Assembly: GCA_020049245.1 (NCBI GenBank)
Contig: JAIFLB010000079.1
Location: 1 to 6,632 of the forward strand
Length of the DNA: 6,632 nt
Source: Betaproteobacteria bacterium
GTDB lineage: Bacteria > Pseudomonadota > Gammaproteobacteria > Burkholderiales > Thiobacillaceae
Reading direction: 5' to 3'
Numbering within the stretch: position 1 is the stretch's first letter; the number at the start of each line of letters is the position of its first letter. A program made the position numbers and the translations under genes. The notes beneath the pieces were generated by a model. It did not search any database and was not told the DNA's origin. It worked only from the letters and a program-made list of their open reading frames with translations. This document shows positions 1-6,198 of this stretch, piece by piece.

Positions 1-1419
<1,419 letters not shown>

Positions 1420-1420
1420 A

Positions 1421-2227
1421 ATGAGCTTGTTTGAACCTGAATTTATCGCTTCATTGCAGGCGCGTCTGGATAAGCACCCGATTTATGCCGCCGTCGAGAC
1501 CGTCGACGATCTGCGCGTGTTCATGCAGCACCACGTGCATTCGGTGTGGGATTTCATGTCGTTGATCAAATACCTGCAACACACTGTTGCCCCCGCCCGC
1601 TGGCCGTGGACACCGGGCGCCGACGCCACTGTGCAGCGCTTCATCAACGAACTGGTGTTGGAAGAAGAGACCGATGAAGCCGGCCCCGGCGCGCCAGGAG
1701 AGTTTTCCAGCCACTTCGCCCTGTATCTCGGCGCCATGCGCGAAATTGGCGCCGATGCGGATATCCCGGCACGCTTCGTCGCGATCGCGGGTCGCGACGG
1801 CATTGCCGCTGCACTGGCCAGCGGTCTGGCCCCGGCCCCTTCCGCCAACTTCAATCGCACCACCTTCGCCTATATCGATTCCGACAAGCCGCACACGGTT
1901 GCCGCCGCGTTGGCGCTGGGCCGCGAGCACATCATCCCGGCGATGTTCCGCGCCTTCCTGAATCGCATGGCGGTGACCGAAGATCAGGCGCCGGTATTTC
2001 ATTACTACCTGAACCGTCATATCCACCTCGATGAAGACTTCCATGCGCCGCTTTCCCTGCGCTTGCTGGAGGCGTTGTGTGGCGGTGATCCAGTGAAAAT
2101 CGAAGAAGCCCGCACTGCCGCTATTCATGCTGTTGAAGCACGCGTCGAATTCTGGGATGGCGTCCTAGCCGCGCTGCCCAGCCAAAAGAATCACTTTGCC
2201 CAACAGGAAGCAACATGCCTCAATTGA
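1421..2227 (+). CDS. DUF3050-family protein, heme-oxygenase-like fold, inside the isc operon
   Basis: A 268-residue protein. The ATG at 1421 is chosen because GGAG at 1410–1413 precedes it by 7 nt; an in-frame ATG at 1403 would lie inside hscA without this spacing. I recognise the DUF3050 pattern: QHHVHSVWDFMSLIKYLQ (36–53), an acidic helix NELVLEEETDE (86–96), LGREHIIPAMF (166–176) and YYLNRHIHLDEDFHAPLSLRLL (195–216). The family is thought to share the heme-oxygenase-like, mainly helical fold that includes non-heme diiron or dimanganese oxidases. H38 or H40, E87/E91/E92, E169, H200, D204 and H208 could form a metal site; this is inference from motif positions, not a demonstrated ligand set. 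No signal peptide or membrane segment is seen, so it is presumably cytoplasmic. It starts 1 nt after the hscA stop and overlaps fdx by 13 nt, so co-transcription and coupled translation are likely. Its substrate is unknown. Confidence 0.88.
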   Translation: MSLFEPEFIASLQARLDKHPIYAAVETVDDLRVFMQHHVHSVWDFMSLIKYLQHTVAPARWPWTPGADATVQRFINELVLEEETDEAGPGAPGEFSSHFALYLGAMREIGADADIPARFVAIAGRDGIAAALASGLAPAPSANFNRTTFAYIDSDKPHTVAAALALGREHIIPAMFRAFLNRMAVTEDQAPVFHYYLNRHIHLDEDFHAPLSLRLLEALCGGDPVKIEEARTAAIHAVEARVEFWDGVLAALPSQKNHFAQQEATCLN

Positions 2228-2553
2228 TTGTCCTGCCCCACGTCGAACTGTGTCCGGATGGCGCGGTTATCGATGCACAGAAAGGTGTCTCTATCTGTGA
2301 TCTGCTGCTCGACAACGGCATCGATATCGAGCATTCCTGCGAAAAATCCTGCGCCTGCACGACTTGTCATGTGGTTGTGCGAGAAGGGTTCAATACTTTG
2401 TCGGAAGCCACCGAAACCGAAGATGATCTGCTCGACAAAGCCTGGGGCCTCGAACCCACGTCGCGTTTGTCCTGTCAGGCCTTGATGGGCAAGGACGATG
2501 TGGTGATCGAAATTCCCAAGTACACCATCAATATGGTCAAGGAAGGACACTGA
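2215..2553 (+). CDS. fdx: ISC-type [2Fe-2S] ferredoxin
   Basis: A 112-residue adrenodoxin-like ferredoxin, the normal length for Fdx of the ISC system. The cluster ligands are C42, C48, C51 and C87 in the motif HSCEKSCACTTCH followed later by RLSCQA. C46, the extra non-ligand cysteine conserved in ISC ferredoxins, is also present, as are the start MPQLIVLPH and the C-terminal IPKYTIN. In the family this protein carries electrons to the IscS–IscU complex for persulfide reduction and cluster formation in the cytoplasm. The ATG has AGGAAG (2205–2210) four bases upstream and lies 13 nt inside the end of the preceding DUF3050 gene, in another frame, which suggests translational coupling. The iscX start follows four bases after its stop. 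Nothing in the sequence suggests loss of function. Confidence 0.98.
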   Translation: MPQLIVLPHVELCPDGAVIDAQKGVSICDLLLDNGIDIEHSCEKSCACTTCHVVVREGFNTLSEATETEDDLLDKAWGLEPTSRLSCQALMGKDDVVIEIPKYTINMVKEGH

Positions 2554-2557
2554 CACC

Positions 2558-2752
2558 ATGAAATGGACCGACACCCTCGATATCGCCATCGCCCTGGTAG
2601 AACATCACCCCGACGTTGACCCGCGCGCGATCCGATTCACCGACCTTCACCGCTGGGTGATGGCGCTGCCGGATTTCAACGATGACGCGAACCGTTCCGG
2701 TGAAAAGATTCTGGAAGCCATCCAGATGGCCTGGATTGAGGAAATGGATTGA
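2558..2752 (+). CDS. iscX: IscX, small acidic Fe-S assembly adaptor protein
   Basis: A 64-residue protein close to the usual length of about 66. It begins KWTDTLDIAIAL and contains the family signatures DVDPRAIRFTDLHRWV, LPDFNDD and EKILEAIQMAWIEE. IscX (also called YfhJ) folds as a small winged-helix-like domain; it binds iron through an acidic surface and binds IscS, where it modulates the desulfurase and competes with CyaY. The many Asp and Glu residues here fit that role. AAGGA at 2543–2547 precedes the ATG by about 10 nt, inside the end of fdx. iscX normally closes the isc operon, but here the next gene starts within the iscX stop codon, so the transcript probably runs on. Confidence 0.96.
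   Translation: MKWTDTLDIAIALVEHHPDVDPRAIRFTDLHRWVMALPDFNDDANRSGEKILEAIQMAWIEEMD
2738..2752 (+). promoter_or_regulatory. RBS and TTG start overlapping the iscX stop
   Basis: GAGGA (2738–2742) sits six bases before TTG (2749–2751), and the TGA of iscX is 2750–2752. This stop/start overlap is the classic arrangement for termination–reinitiation coupling, and it supports the rare TTG start. Confidence 0.65.
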
Positions 2753-3297
2753 ACTTGCGCAAAATTATTTTCGTTGCCGCTTTTCTTTCAGCGGCATTGC
2801 CCGCGCTTGCCGAAGGCGAAAAACTGAGTTTCAAGGGCGTCGAACTCGGCTCCAGCCTGGCCCAGATCGCCAGCAACCCGAAGTTCGATTGCCGCATCGT
2901 CACGACGCCCATCGCCGATAAGGTTTGCAGCTTGCGATCGCGGGAAACGGAAACCATCGCCGGCGCGCCGATCGACTCGCTGTTTTATTTTTACGACCAG
3001 GCCGGCTTAACCGGCATCGTCATCAATCTGGATGAAAAACACTTCCAGCCGGTCGTTGCCGCGCTGACCGACAAATTCGGCGGCCCCAGCCTGAAAACAG
3101 AAACGTTGAAGAACCTTAAAGGCGTGACTTTCGAGAATCGAATCTACCAGTGGACCAAGCCGGAAGGCTCATTGAAAGCCGAGCGTTACGCCGGTCGACT
3201 CGATAAATCGATGATTCGCTTCGCTGACGTCAGCGCCACCCAGCGCGTCCAGCAACGCCGCACATTGCTGAAGAAAGACCCGCGCAAGGATTTATAG
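2749..3297 (+). CDS. Small predicted secreted protein of unknown function, coupled to iscX
   Basis: A 182-residue protein with a clear Sec signal peptide: a basic start (NLRKI), a hydrophobic core (IFVAAFLSAALPA) and a likely cut after ALA at residue 21. The mature part begins EGEKLSFKGVELGSSLAQI. It has only two cysteines, C48 and C60, well placed for a disulfide in the periplasm, and a mixed alpha/beta look with FEN/YQWTKPEGS and a basic tail (QQRRTLLKKDPRKDL). The start is TTG at 2749, sharing bases with the iscX stop (ATTGA), with GAGGA at 2738–2742 six bases upstream; the next TTG (2755) is an alternative. The layout resembles the many short 'GVELG' periplasmic proteins of proteobacteria that lack a named function, but I cannot assign a family. 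Co-translation with iscX is likely; a role in Fe-S biology is not shown. Confidence 0.85.
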   Translation: MNLRKIIFVAAFLSAALPALAEGEKLSFKGVELGSSLAQIASNPKFDCRIVTTPIADKVCSLRSRETETIAGAPIDSLFYFYDQAGLTGIVINLDEKHFQPVVAALTDKFGGPSLKTETLKNLKGVTFENRIYQWTKPEGSLKAERYAGRLDKSMIRFADVSATQRVQQRRTLLKKDPRKDL

Positions 3298-3359
3298 GCA
3301 CCGATCACTGCCTTGGCTTTCGAGCTGGGCATTTGAGCGCCAGGCTTTGACCACTATGG

Positions 3360-3385
3360 GGTTTCCACTTGGGTGCATGGAAACC
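3360..3385. other. Inverted repeat in the convergent junction (possible weak terminator)
   Basis: GGTTTCCA (3360–3367) and TGGAAACC (3378–3385) form a perfect 8-bp stem with a 10-nt loop. It lies between the plus-strand isc-side operon (ends 3297) and a minus-strand gene (ends 3392). The position suits a transcription end for both sides, but there is no T-run on either strand, so it is not a standard intrinsic terminator. The rest of 3298–3391 shows nothing else. Confidence 0.4.
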
Positions 3386-3391
3386 GACAGT

Positions 3392-3685
3392 TCAGTCACT
3401 GCCCCCCTCACCGCCGCCGCCGGCATCGAAAGAGGCGTGGTCATGCCTGATCTGTCCATCATCGTTGCCGCCCTGATCGGATAAATCGGTTGCAAGAGGT
3501 TTGGTTTGTCGATCTTCGGCCAAAGACCACACCAGAATGGCGCCGACAACGGGCACGAGCCAAACGAGCCCCAGCTGAACCCATTTCTGGCCTGGGCTAA
3601 AGCTGTTGCTACGAGCAAGAACCAGGCTGGCTTTCAGGTTGATTGCCGCAACAAGGACCGTGACAGCGAGGAGAACATAGCTCAA
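3392..3685 (-). CDS. Small two-helix membrane protein, unknown function
   Basis: A 97-residue protein. It has one hydrophobic stretch at about residues 3–24 (with N16 and K18 inside it), a polar loop RSNSFSPGQKW, and a second, stronger one at about 35–55 (LVWLVPVVGAILVWSL). It then has a hydrophilic Asp/Gly/His-rich tail ending GGGGEGGSD. The pattern PGQKW…WLVPVVGAI is typical of short inner-membrane proteins of unknown function. The start is TTG at 3685, supported by AAGGGAG ending five bases upstream; a second ATG-like start is not available in frame nearby. That Shine-Dalgarno can pair with the start region (see the separate hairpin entry). The gene lies downstream of the VOC gene on the same strand, 153 nt away, so it may have its own promoter. 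The low-complexity tail could partly be a 3' extension of a shorter ancestral protein. Confidence 0.72.
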   Translation of the reverse strand: MSYVLLAVTVLVAAINLKASLVLARSNSFSPGQKWVQLGLVWLVPVVGAILVWSLAEDRQTKPLATDLSDQGGNDDGQIRHDHASFDAGGGGEGGSD

Positions 3686-3697
3686 GGGAACTCCCTT
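3683..3697 (-). promoter_or_regulatory. RBS and TTG start folded into a small hairpin
   Basis: On the minus strand the sequence reads AAGGGAGTTCCCTTG, where the last three bases are the start codon. AAGGG (3697–3693) can pair with CCCTT (3688–3684) around a four-base AGTT loop, hiding the Shine-Dalgarno and the first two bases of the start codon. The SD itself is a good match with correct spacing, so it supports the TTG start. Whether the five-pair stem matters in vivo is inference. Confidence 0.5.
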
Positions 3698-3773
3698 ACT
3701 GATGCCTGGAAATCCAGTACCAGTCGGTCATCTATCCAGAATCCGGATATCTCCAATGCTGGCCAGACCTGGC
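3698..3773. promoter_or_regulatory. Cluster of short inverted repeats upstream of the membrane protein gene
   Basis: Three near-palindromes lie in the 5' region of the minus-strand membrane gene: CTGGA-AA-TCCAG (3706–3717), ATCCGGAT (3741–3748) inside TATCC-N7-GGATA (3733–3749), and GCCAG-AC-CTGGC (3762–3773). Two of them share the form of five-base arms with a two-base spacer. They could be operator half-sites for a dimeric regulator, but no convincing -35/-10 pair was identified and the arms are short. Confidence 0.3.
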
Positions 3774-3783
3774 TTGCAGACCC

Positions 3784-3807
3784 TCCCCATGCGGCAGCGC
3801 ATGAGGA
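3784..3807. terminator. Stem-loop downstream of the VOC gene
   Basis: CATGCG (3788–3793) and CGCATG (3798–3803) form a perfect six-pair stem with a GCAG loop. After one C·A mismatch, TCC/GGA (3784–3786 with 3805–3807) extends it by three pairs. It begins 31 nt after the VOC gene's stop on the minus strand, a normal place for a 3' hairpin. No T-run follows on that strand, so it may stabilise the 3' end or act with Rho rather than being an intrinsic terminator. Confidence 0.4.
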
Positions 3808-3838
3808 CAGTCCGCGCAGGTACAAACTCAAACGAAGG

Positions 3839-4210
3839 TTATTGCATCGAATGCAGACCGATCATATTGCCCTCGGTATCGCTAACCAGGGCAATAAAAC
3901 CATATTCGCCAATAGAGAATTTCTCCTTGACGACCTGGCCGCCATTCTCCTGAACCCGACCGGCCTCGACGGCGCAGTCCACGCAGCTGAAGTAGACCAG
4001 GGTGCTGTTGCCACCTGATGGACAGCCATCCATTTTCACCAGAGCGCCCATGGCGCCGGGTGCGTTATCCAGCATCGGAAAAGCCCACATTTCCACCTCG
4101 GGGCTTTCAATGGGTTGCAATTGAACGTTAAGAATTCCTTCGTAAAATGCTTTCGCACGCGCCATGTCCTGAACATAGATCTCAAACCAAACGACGGGAT
4201 TGCTAGTCAT
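3839..4210 (-). CDS. VOC-family (glyoxalase/bleomycin-resistance fold) protein
   Basis: A 123-residue protein, a single-chain pair of beta-alpha-beta-beta-beta modules as in the vicinal oxygen chelate superfamily. The first module begins NPVVWFEIYVQDMARAKAFYEGIL (4–27), the usual VOC start. The second begins near NSTLVYFSCVDCAVEAGRV (68–86), and the protein ends with the typical GEYGFIALVSDTEGNMIGLHS (101–121). E10 and H120 are candidate metal or substrate contacts but the reaction cannot be told from sequence; the superfamily includes glyoxalase-like lyases, dioxygenases and binding-only proteins. Cysteines C63, C76 and C79 are present, the last two as CVDC. The ATG at 4210 has an excellent AAGGAG five bases upstream. 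It sits alone between two noncoding stretches, with the small membrane gene downstream on the same strand. Confidence 0.9.
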   Translation of the reverse strand: MTSNPVVWFEIYVQDMARAKAFYEGILNVQLQPIESPEVEMWAFPMLDNAPGAMGALVKMDGCPSGGNSTLVYFSCVDCAVEAGRVQENGGQVVKEKFSIGEYGFIALVSDTEGNMIGLHSMQ

Positions 4211-4506
4211 GATGTCTCCTTGTGAAGTGATGGATCAGCAAAAAGATAAACCGTGAACTAACGCCACAAGCACTGATGCCTGATTGTCAGGGTTGGCAAG
4301 CAGCATAGATGACAGTTGTTCCGCATTAGTTCTGTCGGATGCGTAGTGTGCATGCTGAAATCTGATGTTTTTATTACAGATTATTCGCAGAAGCGGCAAA
4401 GCTGTGCGCGGTGACGAACGTGCTCGATCGTTTGTAAAAGCGTGAGCCATCCTGTCTGTACTGTGAACTATCGCCGCATCCTGTGCAGGCCCATTCCTTG
4501 CACGTT
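4211..4506. other. 296-nt noncoding stretch between prfC and the VOC gene
   Basis: This stretch is visibly richer in A and T than the flanking genes and has no convincing gene. It should hold the VOC promoter near its left end and the prfC 3' end near its right, but I found no strong -35/-10 pair or intrinsic terminator. Small structures seen are CCTGA-TTG-TCAGG (4279–4291), AATCTG with CAGATT (4359–4364 with 4377–4382), and, after the prfC stop, a bulged hairpin built from GTGCA and TGCAC (about 4483–4503). A 13-nt direct repeat with one mismatch spans the block and is listed separately. Confidence 0.6.
4253..4475 (+). repeat. Imperfect 13-nt direct repeat bounding most of the noncoding stretch
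   Basis: GTGAACTAACGCC (4253–4265) and GTGAACTATCGCC (4463–4475) differ at one base and lie 210 nt apart; counting flanks, 15 of 18 bases agree. They could be two sites for one regulator, remnants of a duplication, or a chance match. Confidence 0.4.
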
Positions 4507-6123
4507 TTATAGTTGTTGCCCGTGTTCCCGCGTGTTGTGGAATTTCACCTTCGGCCAGCGTTCCATCGCCAGACTCAGATTGACGTGGTTGTCGGCGAGG
4601 TAGACCAGGTTGTCGTCGACGTCGCGCGCTAACCGCATCTGCTGGGCTTTGACGAATTCGGCCAGGTGGGCGGCGTCGTCGCAGGTGACCCAGCGGGCGG
4701 TGTGAATGCCGGAGCGTTCGAACACGGCATCGACGCCGTATTCGGCTTTCAGGCGGTGTTCCACCACTTCGAACTGCAACTGGCCGACGGCGCCCATCAG
4801 CAGACTGCTATCGACCAGCGGGGCGAAGACCTGGATCGCGCCTTCTTCGCCGAGTTCGCGCAGGCCTTTTTGTAATTGTTTGGATTTCAGCGGGTCGCGT
4901 AGGCGCGCCTTGCTGAACATGTCCGGCGCGAAGTAGGGGATGCCTTTGTAGGTGAGCAATTCGCCTTCGGTCAGCACGTCGCCGATCTGCAACTGGCCGT
5001 GGTTGTGGATGCCGATGATGTCGCCGGCATAGGCTTCTTCCATGCGCGAACGCTCGTTGGCCATGAACACGACGGCGTTGGCGATCTTCATTTCCTTGTT
5101 GGTGCGGCGCTGTTTGACCTTCATGCCGGGCGTGTACTGGCCGGAACAGACGCGGAAGAAGGCGATGCGGTCGCGGTGGTTCGGGTCCATGTTGGCCTGA
5201 ATCTTGAACACGAAACCGGTGAAGGCGGGTTCGTCCGGCTCCACTTGGCGGACTTCGCCATTCGCCGTGACGGCTTCGCGGGCGACGGGCGAGGGCGCCC
5301 AGTCGACCAGGGCACGCAGCACTTCGCGCACGCCAAAGTTGTTGATACCGGAACCGAAGAATACCGGCGATTGTTTGCCGGCCAGGAAGTCTTCCAGATG
5401 AAAGGCCGCGCCGGCGCCGCGCACCAGTTCGATTTCGCCATCCATCGTTTCGAATTCCATTGGGTACTGCTTGCGCAATTCTTCGATCTGCGCGCCGCGC
5501 AGGGTCTCAAACTCCTGCCCGGCCTTTTCCTCGCCGGGGGTGAATCGCAGCACTTCGTCGTTGATCAGGTGATAAACGCCGTGAAAGCGTTTGCCCATGC
5601 CGATCGGCCAGGTGACCGGCGCGCAATGCAGCTTCAACACCGATTCGATCTCGTCGAGCAGTTCCAGCGGGTCGCGCACTTCACGGTCCATCTTGTTGAT
5701 GAAGGTGATGATCGGCGTGTTGCGCAGGCGGCAGACCTCCAGCAGCTTGATGGTCTGTTCTTCGACGCCTTTCGCCGCGTCGACCACCATCACGGCGGCA
5801 TCGACGGCGGTCAGCACGCGGTAGGTGTCTTCCGAGAAATCCTTGTGGCCGGGGGTGTCGAGCAGGTTGATGACGCAATCGTCATAGCCGAACTGCATCA
5901 CCGAACTGGCGACCGAAATGCCGCGCTGCTTCTCGATGTCCAGCCAGTCGGAGGTGGCAAATTTACCGCTCTTGCGGCCTTTGACCGTGCCGGCCATCTG
6001 GATTGCGCCGCCGAACAGCAGCAGTTTTTCGGTCAGCGTGGTCTTGCCCGCGTCAGGGTGGGAAATGATGGCGAAAGTGCGCCGTTTGGCGACCTGGCGG
6101 GCGAGGGGGGAGTCGGGATTCAT
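4507..6123 (-). CDS. prfC: Peptide chain release factor 3 (RF3), translational GTPase
   Basis: A complete 538-residue protein, close to the 529 of Escherichia coli RF3. It contains, in order: VAKRRTFAIISHPDAGKTTL with the G1 loop (about 21–29), the switch region DIEKQRGIS (62–70), G3 DTPGH (89–93) and G4 NKMD (143–146). Next come the RF3 hallmarks CAPVTWPIGMGK and VYHLINDE, then domain II with FTGFVFKIQANMDPNHRDR, and the domain III stretch LMGAVGQLQFEVVEHRLKAEYGV. In the family RF3 uses GTP to recycle RF1 and RF2 from the ribosome after termination and in quality control. ATG 6123 is chosen because it gives the normal length (ten residues before AKRRT); the in-frame TTG at 6159 lies inside a terminator hairpin. 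No clear Shine-Dalgarno precedes the ATG. It is immediately downstream of the Tim44-like gene on the same strand. Confidence 0.98.
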   Translation of the reverse strand: MNPDSPLARQVAKRRTFAIISHPDAGKTTLTEKLLLFGGAIQMAGTVKGRKSGKFATSDWLDIEKQRGISVASSVMQFGYDDCVINLLDTPGHKDFSEDTYRVLTAVDAAVMVVDAAKGVEEQTIKLLEVCRLRNTPIITFINKMDREVRDPLELLDEIESVLKLHCAPVTWPIGMGKRFHGVYHLINDEVLRFTPGEEKAGQEFETLRGAQIEELRKQYPMEFETMDGEIELVRGAGAAFHLEDFLAGKQSPVFFGSGINNFGVREVLRALVDWAPSPVAREAVTANGEVRQVEPDEPAFTGFVFKIQANMDPNHRDRIAFFRVCSGQYTPGMKVKQRRTNKEMKIANAVVFMANERSRMEEAYAGDIIGIHNHGQLQIGDVLTEGELLTYKGIPYFAPDMFSKARLRDPLKSKQLQKGLRELGEEGAIQVFAPLVDSSLLMGAVGQLQFEVVEHRLKAEYGVDAVFERSGIHTARWVTCDDAAHLAEFVKAQQMRLARDVDDNLVYLADNHVNLSLAMERWPKVKFHNTREHGQQL

Positions 6124-6157
6124 GGCAGCGGTAGGTTGAAGCAGTCTCAGAAAACAC

Positions 6158-6181
6158 AAAAGCGGCCAGCTGGCCGCTTTT
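6158..6181 (-). terminator. Strong palindromic intrinsic terminator between the Tim44-like gene and prfC
   Basis: A perfect 24-nt palindrome: arms AAAAGCGGCCAG (6158–6169) and CTGGCCGCTTTT (6170–6181), folding as a GCGGCC/GGCCGC stem with AAAA/TTTT at its base. On the minus strand it begins 17 nt after the Tim44-like stop and runs into TTTTGTGTTTTC, a good U-tract. It should end the upstream transcript. Being symmetric it could also work on the other strand, but no plus-strand gene leads into it. Confidence 0.88.
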
Positions 6182-6198
6182 GCTGTGACGCAAGGATA

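Noticed and set aside
1451..2128. A 225-codon open frame on the minus strand opposite the DUF3050 gene
   Set aside because: Shadow frame; the plus-strand product has conserved motifs, a good RBS and operon context, whereas this one has none.
3506..4018. A 170-codon plus-strand frame across the intergenic region
   Set aside because: It is antisense to both the membrane protein and the VOC protein, and its polar translation shows no domain.
4235..4450. A 71-codon minus-strand frame in the noncoding stretch
   Set aside because: No properly spaced RBS before its ATG and no recognisable domain; it runs through the VOC leader region. I treat it as chance.
3686..4506. Possible mobile element, phage or defence-type island in the middle of the window
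   Set aside because: No transposase, integrase, long terminal inverted repeats or tRNA is seen; the genes present are ordinary small chromosomal genes.
6124..6159. An extended prfC start at TTG 6159
   Set aside because: The codon lies in the arm of the terminator palindrome and would add 12 residues not expected in RF3; ATG 6123 matches the family's N-terminal length.
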